Shown piece after piece: positions 35,737 through 48,672 of a stretch of 64,000 nucleotides of DNA; the first letter of the stretch is position 1; each line of letters starts with the position of its first letter. The stretch comes from Cryptomeria japonica. Its lineage: Eukaryota; Streptophyta; Pinopsida; Cupressales; Cupressaceae. Below the pieces are notes generated by a model, which was not told where the DNA came from, did no database searches, and saw only the letters and a list, made by a program, of their open reading frames with translations. A program made the position numbers and the translations under genes. The stretch is taken from the NCBI RefSeq assembly GCF_030272615.1, contig NC_081408.1:311629118-311693117 (forward strand), in the 5' to 3' direction.

Positions 35737-37546
35737 TTTTCTTTTCCCTTTTGCTTTCAAGTCAGATATGTAAAGATATTGTACAATTTATGCGGCACAA
35801 TACCACTATCACAGCTATCAGGCCTATGCTCCTCATCAAAAATAAGGAAAATGGTTGCTATCTCAGGATGCAGACACCAATTAGAATTGGTTTTTTCACT
35901 GATGTTATTAAATAATAGGCCATGGCTTGACAAAAAAGAACTTATTAATAGATTCCTCAAGGGTTTTCAAGACCCAATGATATTCACAAAGAGATTAAGT
36001 AACAGTAAGAGACATACCAAGAGTTATTGTGAAACAACCAAGTGGTATTTATATGATAGTTTTTGTGGTAGTGAACAATTCAAAAGAATGTGAGAGTCAC
36101 CATAGTCAAAACTAAACTATAGTGGCACTTGTTGAGATCACCAAGAGTAGTAGATAAAAGGGATAATGAGAAAGATTGTGAGATGATAATCATGCATCAT
36201 TGAGGATAGTCATAGTTATAAGGAGAGAATAGTGAAATATGATAATAGTAATGCCAAATAATATTAGAATATGATTAAATATCAAGTCATAGTGAGGATT
36301 AAGTAGTTGATCATGATAGGGATAGAGCCTAGGAAAGCATGAAATTTACAATAGTAGGAAAAAATAGTAAAGCTATGCAATATTAATCTCATAGGTGATA
36401 GATAGGTTACTATCATATTGAGATACCACAAAACAAACTAAGGGATAGTCCTAAAAATGATAGAAAGATTGAATTCTTTCATAAAGAAAGTGCAAGGAAA
36501 GTGAATAACAACATTATAGAACCCCACCATGAACATGATGATAACCTCAAAAGAGATAACAAGTGTAAAGAGTAAAGCATAGTAACAAAGACATATAAGT
36601 AATAGGGAAAAAGGTAAAAATATGATAGAGATCTATAAAAATGCAAAAGATAGAGGTCTAATGATCTAATAGTACATTGAAAGGAGCATGGGAACATAGT
36701 TCTATGGAACCATATAGAGAAAGTGTTTTAGGAAGTAAATCATGTCGTGTAAATATCATATACCTAGATTGTAGGTCAAGAATAATTCACAAGCAAATAG
36801 TGAGGACTATCCACAAAAAGGGTAAAAAGAGAGTTCAAGGACAATCATAAATACTCAAACACATATGGTAAAAAATTCAAACATGATTCGTGGACATTGA
36901 AATGGAGATGATAGTATAACCATGAAAAGGTACAAAAAGTTAATGAAGGTGGTCTTGATGAAGATGAAATGTGTTATTTCTTATCAATAGATCTTATCCT
37001 AAACATACTAAATACTTTACATTCTTTCAAACTATTCAAATCCCATGCCCTAAAATTGTGTTAATAAGGTTGCCATAGTTAGATGGATTAAATGAGTAGT
37101 TATGGCTTCTTTCAAGATAATTAGAGAAAACTTGGTGGTATTTAGTGATCAGGTTGGGAAGCTATTTAAAGTGAATAGTAGATACAGGGGGCATTTTTCA
37201 AGACCTTGATGTCAATTCAATAGCTAGGTAAGGATGTAGGTTAGTTAGAGTATGTATCAGGGATCAACAATAACAAAAAGGATAATGAAAAAGGTTTTGA
37301 AATGAAGATAAAGTTATAATTTCTTTTTCAACACTCATTAGGAGATTTTCTTAAGAATATTAGCATGGAGAAACAATTTCAAGTGCCAAAGTATGTTGAC
37401 TCAACAAGTAATACTCATTTTTTTTCTTAACTCCATCCTATATTCTCTCTATGTTGAGAATGAAGGTCATGCCTATATTACAGTATTAGCAAGTTTCCCA
37501 ATAATTTTACTGGTAGTTATTTTTGGAATTAAGTACAACCTATATT
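35737..37546. other. No gene seen; purine-biased tract
   Basis: The first 250 bp is the promoter side of the peptide gene. From about 36060 to 37160 the plus strand is strongly purine-biased with repeated words such as GATAG, AATAGT and GAGAGA and no reading frame of note. It may be a decayed repeat. The right end is the target of the 16-kb element (GTAAC at 37547-37551). Confidence 0.45.
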
Positions 37547-37551
37547 GTAAC

Positions 37552-38776
37552 TGTAATGGTCGAAAAATGGTGAACGATAGATCAAAAGGAAAGCTACCCT
37601 TTCCCTCAAAGAGCAATGAGAGTTTCACTATTGATTACCCTTCAAACACTTTTCACCATGTTACATTAGGAAGAGGAGAGGATAATTCACTAGATTCAAT
37701 CTCTCGGCATGAAGATGGTAGAGTGAATTCTAAATGAATTGGGAATGATAAGTTGATCCCCTCTTCCTTGTTTGAAATGGAAAGGAAATTGATTGAATTA
37801 TGTAGTGCAAAAGTGACAAAGAATTGATTATAACTTGAGATTGGAATATGGGATGAAGCTATGCACCTGAATCTGGTAGTAAAATGTCGAAATGAATTTG
37901 CCCTGTGAATTTGAGGAAAAGTTACCCAGACCGTGGCGGGAATGTACACGGTCCTCCAAAAAATCCACGAAATGAAAAGGGTTTTTCCGCCTCTACAAAT
38001 GGAGCCCAAATCTGAAAGTAGAGTTGCGCACCTACAACCTACAAACAGAAAAGAGAGGGGATTGGGGGTTTTCCTTTAGGTCAAACCCCAATTTTGGAAT
38101 TAACCAAGTAATGAAAGAAAGTACTTGCAACTAGATGTAAATAAAAGACTGAATTGTAAATCATCTCAAGGGAGGTTGTAGTAGCAATGTTGATAGAAGT
38201 GCTTGTGTGGAATTGAAAGTTGAAATCAATCTCCTCTTCAATGGTTGAATCCTTGACTTGAATGCAACACCTAGCCTTGAAGGGAGACTTGAGAATGCTC
38301 AATGCTAGATAAGAATGCTTGAATGCTTGATCACTTATGCAACTTCAGCTTATCCAACTTCAACTTATCCCACTTATGCAAATGAGAGGATGAATGCCCC
38401 CTTAAATACATGTTAGTGGATCTGATTTTCATCACGGACCGACATTAGGGGAGTTTCCCGCTTGATGCATAACCAACAATGTAACCCTAGGAAGGGTCCT
38501 ACGTCAAAATAGGGCAGGGACAGGGGAGCCATGCCCTTGTCCTATGAGGACAAGGGCACCATGACCTGTCCAAAGGGAGATAGTGGTGTCACGCCCCTGT
38601 CCTACCCCTTTTGCCAGGGTAGAGTGCAGACAAGGTGATGTAGAGGCCAAGGAAGAAGTTGTTTCTACAGACTAAGGAATCTCTAGTCTCTAATCAAGCT
38701 AGAGGATTCTAACTTGCATGCATGAGGACCCTAATGCAGTTAAAAATTGCTAGGGTTGCAATTTTATGACACTAAA
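37552..38776 (-). repeat. 3' LTR of the 16-kb element
   Basis: Matches the other LTR over its full 1.2 kb, from TGTAATGG on the plus strand to TGACACTAAA. The terminal CA of the other copy (TGACACTACA) is changed to AA here. It contains a local G/C-rich repeat (ACAGGGG and GTCC words, about 38510-38630). Confidence 0.92.
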
Positions 38777-41083
38777 TTTAGCCCCCACTTTAGTGAGAGT
38801 GTAAGCGTATGCCAATACTACCAGTAAAATTAAAGGAAACAAGATTAAAAGACTTTTACCACGTCAAGGAGGCAAGTTGTGCCAATCCCCCAGTGGACTT
38901 AGGATCTTATGACTTCAATTAACAAAGTAAAAGGGAAGATAGAGAAGGGGATAACCATGACTGCAAGTAGCAAATTTCCCTTCACTATGAGTCATGAAAG
39001 AAATGATACAAAATATTACAAAGAAAAACAAAGTTCACAAGTAATTCTGCGTATCACAAGAAGGAAAGTATGAGTGGAGTGTATGCCCCCATGTTAAAGT
39101 GATCACATGTGCCTTATCGGGAGCGATTGCTTTAAGGTAGAATACACCCAAAAGAGAGAAGGAGGGAGCACATTATCAAAAGGATTTACCCTTCAATCAA
39201 GGAATAATCCCAAGGATAATGAACACAAGACATGAGGTAGTGTCACTGGTGTAAGGCACCTAGCACTCCAAGAATGAAAGCTTTGACTTCTTTTAAGTTG
39301 TGTGTTAATTTGTGATGTAATAATGGACCAACCACTGAGGACTCAGTAGAGCCATGGTTGAGTTGTCCAAATTTTGGTTTGAGTCAATTGTGCTCAGGAT
39401 GTTGTTAGTCTGAGAAGTGAGATGCTTAGGTAGTTCACAGGCAAATTATTCTTGATGAATGTATTCATGTGTTGGGAGTCAATTGAGTTGTTTTTAGGTC
39501 TTCTAGGGTGTTTGAGTACCTTTAAGAGCCTTAGAATGCATTAGAATGCAAAAATTGCATCCGAGAGCAAAAGTTGTCAAAAGTTGTTGAGTAACATTTT
39601 GCAATTTCTTGCAAACATTGCATTTTCGGTTATAGGAATTAGGAAGTTGTTTGAACCGACTGAAACAAGTGGATATAAGCCAAATTTCACTTTATTGTAC
39701 GGGTTGGAGGATTGGAAATGCAAGAGCAAGTTTTGGGTTTGTGAAGCAACCTTGTTTCCACCGGTTTTTGACAGTTTTGTCTTGTTTTTCCTTGGTTGTA
39801 TGGTCTAGTACAGACTAGATGGTGTAAAATCATTGCATATTTGAGATTTCATTGTATTTTCTTTCATTAAGGTTGATTTGTAGGTTTGATTGTTCTAGTT
39901 TGTAGAGATTTCTTTCATTCTTTGCAACTAGGAGCAAAACCCTTGCAAGTAGGGTTTAAGAGCAAGAAATTGCTCTAACCTAGGCATTCTTTGATGGAAC
40001 TTGTTGAAATAACTAATAATTCTAGGTTAGGGTCTTTACATAGCTTAGGAATAGGGTGTGTGATGTTGCAGGTCCAGGAGGAGGAGAAACAATGAAGCCC
40101 TAGGCTCACCGCTGGGAGTAGGTGAGTTAGGACAACAAGAAAAGTGTGATTTGTGAGCACATGGAGATTGGTGCAGGACCAAGGAATATGTATGGAAAGA
40201 CCTCTAAGTTCCCTTGAAGGTTCCCAATTTTTTTTGCAGCAGGATATTTCATTGGTGAATATTTTTAGACCCATCTTGCCAAGTCATTGGCTAGGCCTAA
40301 AACCCTTCAAAATAGTGCAGCATTGGAAACCCCACTTGTAAGGATAACCCAGATACACTTTTCTAGTATTGTCTATAACTTCCAAAAGGGTACTCAAATC
40401 CATGATTTATTTCTAGGATTGTTTTGTATTTTTTCAAATTAAACCCCTAAAACCACCTAGGGAGGGCTAATGCAATTAGGCCTATTTAGGTGCTGGTAGA
40501 AACCTAGAAGGGTTAAGAAGCCAAGGAAATGGATTTGGTGAGTCTTAAACCTAAACATACATTGAAGACACCTTGTTGAAGCATTGGGTAACCATAGGAA
40601 GATATTGTGAGTTAAGATCCTTGCAGGAGTGGTTGGAGCCCAGGAGAGGAGTGTGTGAGTAACTGAGGTGGCAACCTCAAGTGGAGGAGTTGATTGACCC
40701 TAAACCATTGGCTATACCTAGGAGGAAATTCAAGAAGGTTCAAACCTTGGAGCTCCCATTAGCATAACCCCTATCAAGTGCCATTGGAAGGACTTGAGTA
40801 GTTGAAGGGTTGAGTAGGCCAAGTCACTCAAGAAGGTGTAACAAATAAAGCCCCAAGACTCTCTGCATCAGTCGCTTTCCTCAAGGTCAGTATGTTGTAT
40901 GATAATTCATGTATATCATGTATGTATGTGTATATAATAATTGTCATTCCCCAAAGAAGTACACTACCTTAGAAGAAAAGGGAAGAGAAGATGTCTTGTG
41001 AGTCAACATAAAAGAGACCAAGAAAAGATCCCAATGCTTTGCATCATCCCCAAGTAGAAATTAAGGGAACAATAGAAGAACAT
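38777..41083 (-). other. 3' internal region of the 16-kb element
   Basis: Begins with the polypurine tract at about 38780-38795 and runs to the nested insertion. I see no pol genes. A segment from about 39241 (TGTCACTGG) to 40870 (CTCTGCATCA) has LTR-like ends and composition on the plus strand, so a solo LTR may be embedded here, but its flanks do not match (GGTAG versus GTCGC) and no second copy is in the window. Small ORFs in it are not convincing. Confidence 0.45.
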
Positions 41084-41088
41084 GGATA

Positions 41089-41880
41089 TGTTAGGAATCC
41101 CACAGATACTGAGAGGGGGGGGGTGAATCAGTATCTAACCGGTGTATAGAATTTCTTGAATTAAAGAATGCAGAACATATTATAACAGTGTATTGGTATG
41201 CAAGAAATAATGCAATAAACAGAATCAAGAACATCCACATGAAAAGCACACCATAACAAAAGGATTTAATGAGGAAACCTGGTGTGGGAAAAACCTCGGT
41301 GGGATTTGTGACCCACAATATTCACTCACTGGCCAATAAGAGAATATTACTTACAATAGGGGCCTACACATGCAGGAAGGCCAACTACCTAGAGCTCACT
41401 GCTCAAAGGGAAGTCTCACTGACTTACAATGAGGATTATACAAATCCAATATCTTGTACTACTTTACAATAGCATCTATAATGCCTGATCTAGTACCAAT
41501 TGCTGCTTTGCTTCTTACATAAACCCTTAGCCTATATTTCGCATAATAGGTCTGCCTAATATTTTCCTTAATTGTTCCTCTCTTTTTTAGATGTCTACAA
41601 TGATCTCTTTTATATATAAGAGTCATTTTACAATTTGCCAAGTCGGCTTACAAAGATTTACAATAATAAACAAAATATAATATAACAAAATCTTGTCGGT
41701 CTTTGTGCCGGTATACTTTTTTTCTTTGTGCCAGTGTCGATGTCCTGAGTGCTTGTGTAGAGTGTGATCTATTGATGCTGGTATAATGCCTTTGTCAGTG
41801 CCATAGGATTGCAAGGTTGCCATCAATGACAAAACCTTCAATCACATACAATGTCTCATTGGAGTGTGCATATGCCAACA
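41089..41880 (-). repeat. 3' LTR of the unknown-ORF element
   Basis: Left copy of the 0.8-kb direct repeat, ending CATATGCCAACA on the plus strand, adjacent to the polypurine tract. The two copies differ by scattered substitutions. Confidence 0.93.
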
Positions 41881-42235
41881 ATCTCCCCCTTTGGCATTGA
41901 TGGCAACACTCATGAGAAATTTCAAAAAATGTATCCAAAAATGTAAAGTCCAAAAATGTTACCAAAAATGTGTGTGCTCCCCCTGAGCATATGATTCCTG
42001 TGATATTGAATTTTCTCATCCCACTACTCCCCCTTTGGCATCAATGACAACGGTTGTCAAGATTTCAGTAGAGTTTGTAGTTTCAACCTTGTAACTAGGT
42101 GGTTACAATTTGAAAAAGATCTCCCAAAATCAAGTTTATACTGTCCATAAACTTCTTGCTATCCTTTATTGTTGTCTATGTTCTCTTCAATGTACCGGTG
42201 AGATACTGCAAATGCTCTGTCGGTGTTTTCTGACC

Positions 42236-45200
42236 CTATTTTAGTGCCTCAGATACTTCCTTCCGCAGTGATGCTAGATAGTCCAATCTTGGACTCAATT
42301 TTAATCTCAGATGCTTTGCCTTATTCAAAATTCTCTCTTTTTCTCTTTCCAATTTAAGTAATTCTTCTTCAAAATTTGTTATCTTCTCCTCAAAAACTGA
42401 TAGTGTATCTAGTGAGTTAATAAAATTATCTACAAGTTTATTGATCTCATCCTGTACCTTCCTCATCTTCTTGTCTATATCTATAGTCAAAAAGTTTATC
42501 TTACAATGTCTTTGTCAGAGTTTTATAGTCTTTCAATAAATTACATAATTCTGATAGAAGTGTATTAAAATCTTTGTTACACTTCTTTATTTGCTCATCA
42601 AAGAATTTCTGTTTTTCAATTTCTACTTTATCCTTCAATGACTCTTCCTTTATTTTCTCAATGTTTTCAGTGATATATTTACACAGTGTATCAAGTTGTC
42701 CTAAAGAATCTTTATTGTCTATATTACAGTTGGGAGCAATTACCTTCAAAATTGGTATGGTATCATCAATTGCCTTGTAAGCTTGTGAGTTGCAGTCTGT
42801 TATCTTTTTTATTGAATCTAATAGTACCTCAGTCACATTAGTTGATTTGAAGCCTGATGATGAACCAACAATCTGAGTACCGGGAGAAATAACCAAGCTT
42901 GTATTGACCTCTGGTAGGTCTGTTTGTGTCTGCATTTTTTTAAGCAATGGTTTTTCTATTTCTCCAGTTGCCGGTGGTACTGTTTCCTTATGTTCCTGTT
43001 CCTGTTGTTGTTGTTCCTGTTCCAGAGCCTTTTGCTCTATTTGTTGCATTGACTCAGTCTGAGTCTCTTCCTTTTTCTCTTTGTCTTCTGTCGGTTTCTC
43101 CTGTGTGTTTTCAATTTGCTCAGCTATCGGAGGCTCGCTAGCCATGTCAGTCTTATCAGTTGTATCTCTGTCTACTACTATGTTGATCTTTTGAGTATCA
43201 ACATCCACAGTATATAAGACTTTAGGATTAGTATTACCATCCTCTACATCCATATTCTCAACTGTCAGTTGATCTTCTGTAGCTATTGTTTTTACCAGTG
43301 GAGTAATCAAAGGAGGTGGGGGTAAGTTGTCTCTAACCTTGATACTAGGTGGTCCACCAATTTTACCTTTACCCTTGTCTCTATCTTTCTGATAAACTTT
43401 TATGGGTTTGGGGTTCCTGTATTCTTCTTGTTTTTCTTTTTCAACTAAGAATATATCCCATCCATTTTCTATTTTCTCAGTCACCTCATTAATTCTTCCA
43501 ACCATTAAAGCATTGTGTCGGTGTGCAGTAGAAAATACTGACTGGTTGGCCTAAGCAAATAGGTCATCAATTTCTTTGCGTGAGTTTACTGGATAAATAG
43601 CAAGTAGCTTGTCAAACTTTATTTTCTTGTCCAGTTCTATTACTGCTTGTCTTCTTGCTTCCAGTCTCTTAAATAGTTCATCTGGAATTTCATTTACTCC
43701 TTCCATCAAAAACTTCTTATACATATCCATATGCAATATAACACTATTTTCAACTTGTTCTTTTTCATCAGCGGTTAAAGTGTCATATATTTTCTCTATA
43801 TTTTTCAATTTACCTTCCTCTGTAATTTCATTCAGCAGTATATTAAGAGGGGCCAAGTCTTTGTTTGTCCTCTTCTTCTTATTGGGTGTCAGTTTCTTCT
43901 TCTTTGGTGTAGCCTTTCTTACTGGAGATCTCACTGCTTGTTGTTTTGGTCTTGTCCTCCTGGGTGAGGGTGTGGTTGCCGGTGAGGGATCTCTTTTCCT
44001 TACAACTCTTTTGAAAGTTGCAGGCATGTCACTCCTCGAAGAAGTACCTACCAGTGATAGGTGAGTTTCAGGTTGTGGAGCTGCTAACTCATCCTCTATT
44101 ATACCGGTTTTCTTCAACACATCTTCTTTGATGGCCTTTGCTTGTCTGGAACCTTTCCTTACAACTGCCTCAACCTTTTTCACTCTTTTCTTTGATTGTA
44201 TTTGGCTTTCAATAGTTTCGGCACTACCAAATATTTCTTCCTTAGGTTCTCTGGGGGCTTCTAGAAGTGCTTTAGCATATGTTTCAATTATGTGATCATT
44301 TGTTTCATAGCCCATCTCGGTTACCCAAACTGTCCTAGGGATGACTGCTTCCATCCAGATTTCATCCTTCTTGATTACAAAGCATATTTCATCTTTGTAT
44401 TTGTCGACAATCTTTTGTGATAACCTGATTCTTTTCTTCATTTTGGCCTTTAATGCTTGAAAAAAGTCATGAATATTGTTTTCCTTGTTTTCTCCCATGT
44501 TATTGAATAGTTATGTTAACTGTTTACCTACCGGTATATCATAACCAAGTTCTTTGTAGCCTATACCGGGAACCTATTTTGTTATATGTAGCATCAGACA
44601 TACTAACAGATTTCCAAATCTGAAAGTTCCTTTCTTGTCCTTCTTAATCTTTCCAAGGTTGTCAATTAATTCATCTTTTAACCATTCACATATATCAATC
44701 TTTGCATTTTCTTTTACCATATCATAAGCACTCTTAATGCATAAACTTGAAACTGAACTGAGTCTATTTGCATGAGTAGATTTATACCCTAATATCATGC
44801 TGATAAATCTCACATTAATGTCTGTTACATCATTAACTCTTAGGGACCTTTTGTTGAAAGTTGCACCAATTAGGTTTGTAACTAGATCATTGGATACCTT
44901 CTTGGTTTTATCTAGCCTTTTACTGGTGGTCGGTAACCCTGTGACAACTTTCACAGCTTAGTAATTTTGTGGACTGCATCTAACCAGAAAAATTCACCAT
45001 GTACCATGCTTAAGACTATCCTAATCACATCCTTGGGGAATTCAGGAATGCTAAGGATCTTTGTAAATCCTAGGGTTTCAATGATCTTGTGTTCATCTTT
45101 TACATTGCTGGTTTTATCATATATCACAATTTTAAACATGGTTTTAATCTCTTCATCTCCTAGTTCCTCAATGTTGCAGTGGATGTAAATTCTGGGGTCT

Positions 45201-45358
45201 TTAGCATAAACAACTCCCTTGGGAATTTGAGAAAAAGCACCTAAGGTAACATCTTTCTTTGCTACCTCGGGAACTAATTGAAATACGGGCCTAGGTCTTT
45301 TTATCACTTTGATAATAGTAGGGTTTTCTATATATTCAATTGCAGAGGTGGATGCCAT
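42236..45358 (-). pseudogene. Unrecognised ORF of about 1,000 codons in LTR element
   Basis: Starts at ATG 45358 (MASTSAIEY). A frame change near 44952 joins it to a frame that stays open to 42501 apart from single stops near 44574, 44514 and 43551. Another frame change leads to a coiled-coil-like end (42490-42236). N-terminal third: a globular region with DVTLGAFSQIPKGVVYA and HGEFFWLDAVHKIT. Then SMILGYKSTHAN, CEWLKDELIDNLGKIKKDKK, FRFGNLLVCLMLHITK. Middle: AVIPRTVWVTEMGYE, then a very basic stretch (ATPKKKKLTPNKKKR). C-terminal: Glu/Gln-rich (EQEQQQQEQEHKE) and probable coiled coils. No retroviral motif is present. I do not recognise the family. The length of near-open frame implies selection until recently. 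It could be a captured host gene or an element-specific structural protein. Confidence 0.72.
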
Positions 45359-45725
45359 GATTAAATACCTTTTACTACCTTTAGGATGGATGAATGCTTG
45401 GAGTGTTCTTGCCTCTTGCTTGAAATACCTTAGATTGGAATCTTCACGCTCTTCATAGGTTTGAAATCTCGGTGAAATGGAATGGAGCCAAAACCTCAAT
45501 TTTTATAGTGTCTTTTTGCCATCTACCATATTAAATGCATGTCAGTTAAGTATTCTTTTAACATTGTCTGTCGGTAAAAAGTAATTTTCAACTTCTTATC
45601 TCTAACCGAGGGAATAATAGCACATGTGTCATCAGATTGCCAAACCCTCAAGGAAACTTTCTTCAATTAGATGAAGAACTTCCTGTCGATGGAGCACTGC
45701 TCTGTCCTGTCGGTGAAGCATCACT

Positions 45726-46820
45726 CTATCCTTCCGGTAAAGCGTTGGTTTGTTCTACCGATGGAGGAGTATTCCCAATATTTAGATCAGCTTTTCTAAT
45801 CCATTGTTTTGATAATTCTTGCTTAACCTCCTCAACTTTTTCTTTACCTTTCAAGCTAGAACTTTTGTTGTCTACCGATGTTCCTTTACTTCTATAGAAT
45901 TTTTCAATATGCCCAATCTTGTTACATGCATAACAAGTTACATTATTCTTCTGAATAGCTTTCCCATAACCTATGTCGGTTTGTGTTCTGCATTGATTAG
46001 ATAAATGTCCAAATCTTCCACAAACATAACATCTCACATTCATTCTGTAATTTTCAGAGTTGTGACCAACTTTGATGCATTTAGAACATTGACCGATGGG
46101 TGTGTTGATATTCTGATAATTTCTAGATCTACATTCATTTGCTCTATGACCATACTTATTACAGTTAAAGCAATTTCCATTGAATTTATAAGCATTAGGT
46201 TGTCTTACCGGTTTGCTGTGATCCTGAGTATTTGCAATACCAGAGCTTTCACCAACTTCAAAGACAATTCCAGAAGTGTCACCTTTAGGTTTTTGATTCT
46301 TCAGCAAGGTGCCAAGTTCCTCTGAGCTTTTCTTGAATTTTTCTTTATGTTGATTTGCAGTTTCTAGTTCTCTTTCTAAGACTTCTTTTTGTCTCATCAG
46401 TTCATTTGAGTCATTTTGAGTATGCATCAAATCTGTCTTCAACATGTCATTTTCATAGCTAAGTCTTTTGTTCTCATTTGCTGCATCACTTAGTCTTCTG
46501 GTCAATTCTTCTTCATTTTTCTTCCTATCTTCAATCTCTTTGCAAAATCTCATAATCCTATCTTGCATCTCATTCTTTGTTGTCATGTTCTCTTGTTTCA
46601 ACTTGCTTATGATATCATTAAGTGATTCCTTCTCATCATTCTCATTTTGCAATTTTTCACAAAGTTCTCTTCTCTTATTTCTTGCAACAGTAAAATTTTC
46701 TTGAAGTGCCTGAATGATATCCTGAGCTACCCTTAAATAATCTTCTAGTTTGATATTTTTCAATTTCTCTGCATCATAGTCTGTAAGAGCTCCTTCAAGT
46801 TGCTTCATCAAATTCTCCAT
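45726..46820 (-). pseudogene. Coiled-coil gag with four zinc knuckles
   Basis: From ATG 46820 (MENLMKQLEGALTDYD), 364 codons open to 45726. The first half is a long Glu/Lys/Leu-rich coiled coil (about residues 10-190). The second half has four CCHC-type knuckles: CFNCNKYGHRANEC, CSKCIKVGHNSENY, CYVCGRFGHLSNQC and CYACNKIGHIEKFY. The second and fourth end in Tyr instead of Cys, so only two are complete. Gag packages element RNA into particles. The frame is intact from its ATG but two knuckles are damaged, so it is called decayed with caution; it could still be translated. It lies just inside the 5' LTR and primer-binding site. Confidence 0.82.
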
Positions 46821-46891
46821 CTTTACCGGTGTCAAGATCTTCCTCAAGTTGTTAGGCTTCCAAAAATAGAGAACCAATCTCTGATACCAAT

Positions 46892-47684
46892 TGTTAGGAA
46901 TCCCATAGATACTAAGAGGGGGGGGTGAATCAGTATCTAACCGGTGTATAGAATTTCTTGAATTAAAGCATGCAGAACATATTATAACAATGTACTGGTA
47001 TGCAAGAAATAATGCAATAAATAGAATCAAGAACATCCACATGAAAAGAACACCATAACACAAGGATTTAACAAGGAAACCTGGTGTGGGAAAAACCTTA
47101 GTGGGATTTGCGACCCACAATATTCACTCACTAGCCAATAAGAGAATATTACTTACAATAGGGGCCTACACATGTAGGAAGGCCAACTGCCTAGAGCTCA
47201 CTGCTCAAAGGGAAGTCTCACTGACTTATAATGAGGATTATACAAATCTAATATCTTGTACTGCTTTACAATAGCATCTATAATTCCTGATCCAGTACTG
47301 GTTGCTGCTCTGCTTCTTATATAAACCCTTAGCCTATATTTCGCATAATAGGTCTACCTAATATTTTCCTTAACTGTTCCTCTCTCTTTTTTAGATGTCT
47401 ACAATGATCTCTTTTATATATAAGAGTCATTTTACAATTTGCCAAGTCATCTTACAAAGTTTTATAATAATAAACAAAATATAATATAACAAAATCCTGT
47501 CGGCCTTTGTGTCGGTATACTTCTTTTCTTTGTGTCGGTGTCGGTGTCCTAAGTGCTAGTGTAGAGTGTGATCTGCTGATGCTGGTATAATGCCTTTGCC
47601 AGTGCCATAGGATTGCAAGGTTGCCATCAATGAAAAAACCTTCAATCACATACAATGTCTCATTGGAGTGTGCATATGCCAATG
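46892..47684 (-). repeat. 5' LTR of the unknown-ORF element
   Basis: Right copy of the direct repeat. Its last two bases are TG rather than the CA of the other copy, and GGATA follows directly. The primer-binding site lies just inside it on the minus strand (about 46873-46890). Confidence 0.93.
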
Positions 47685-47856
47685 GGATACACATAGAAGA
47701 ATGGTCACAAAAGAGAAAGAAAGGAAAGAGAGAAGGATCTGTTGTGCTAATATTGCTAATCTAGCACGACATTTGCTTCCCAATCTTGTTGATCACTATT
47801 TCAGGAAGGTGAGCAACATGCCAGAGGAGTGATATTGAGCACAATAGATGGAGCTA

Positions 47857-48663
47857 TCACAAGATCCAAACAAGGCTATGCTCATGTTTTAAGTCACTTT
47901 GTTTGATTCTAGGAGCCAGGATTAGGTTTTGTGAAAACTCGTCCGATAAATGCTTGTCTACATCAACATATTCATACTCACTATCAGAAGCATTAGGAGT
48001 TTTATTTCCATTATGAATAACATTTTCACCCATTTCTTCATCAAATTTTAGAGAAAGAGGAGCAAGAACAAAAATAGGAGTAAAACCATCACATGTTTTA
48101 TGCAACTTATGATTTGGAGATGTAGGTTGAACATCTTTCTTAGGAGAAAAGGGAATCATGTCAATTGTTGGAGTCTAAGGAGATTGAGTATTTTTAGGGA
48201 TAGATTCATGAGCTTGAACACGACATCGTCGTCAGTGTTCTCTCGCAAAATGATTCCGTTGAGTCTTAGTGGAAGGTTAAGAAGGAGGAAGAACACTTGA
48301 AAAAGTAGGAATGTTTCACTCCTTGATAGTTGAAGGTTTATGTTGAGGTCTTTTAGGTTGAACGAGGGGAGAAGCAGGCCTCTTATCTTGATATGAGGAA
48401 GGAGGTAGAGCTGCTCCATAGAAAGGAGGAATATTAGGTGTAGAAAGGAGACCAGGTCCATCATGAGGAGGAGGTATAGGTCTAACCTTAGGAGGAATAT
48501 TGTTGTTCTCCTTAAGAGAAGGTAAAGTCACATCCATAAGTATAGGTGGACAATCTTCCATAGGAGGGAGATTAGTTCTATCCGTGAGGGGAAGAACCTC
48601 ATCTTGAAGAATAATAGGGATGTCAAGTGTTGGAGATCTAGGTTGACTTAAGGATAATATCAT
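47857..48663 (-). pseudogene. C-terminal coding part of the 16-kb element
   Basis: Continues the protease frame with single stops: a Pro-rich low-complexity segment (about 48663-48316, repeated PP and IPP words) and an acidic segment with SDSEYEYVDVDKHLSDEF near 47960. I recognise no pol motif. The Pro-rich linker may mark the place where pol was replaced or deleted. Confidence 0.5.
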
Positions 48664-48672
48664 ATCGCTCGT

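Larger units (their letters stand above)
41089..47684 (-). mobile_element. Non-autonomous LTR element carrying a long unknown ORF
   Basis: LTRs of 792 bp (41089-41880) and 793 bp (46892-47684) start TGTTAGGAATCCCA on the plus strand. GGATA is duplicated at 41084-41088 and 47685-47689. Transcription is on the minus strand: a primer-binding site TTGGTATCAGAGA lies next to the right LTR, and a polypurine tract AAAGGGGGAGAT lies next to the left LTR (about 41881-41892). The 5-kb interior holds gag (46820-45726) and a second frame of about 1,000 codons (45358-42236) that is not pol. There is no protease, integrase, reverse transcriptase or RNase H. The LTR ends and polypurine tract resemble those of Copia-2 at 61657, so a Copia-type helper is likely. 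Confidence 0.92.

Noticed and set aside
35737-35760. Upstream extension of the cysteine-rich peptide to 35760
   Set aside because: That start would be TTG; the first ATG in frame is at 35736.
39241-40870. Possible 1.6-kb solo LTR (TGTCACTGG to CTCTGCATCA)
   Set aside because: Five-base flanks do not match and no second copy is in the window, so it is mentioned only as a possibility.
46821-47120. N-terminal extension of the four-knuckle gag into the LTR
   Set aside because: The upstream 100 codons translate the LTR and primer-binding site; the matching LTR at 41089-41880 has the same open frame without gag, so the start is placed at ATG 46820.
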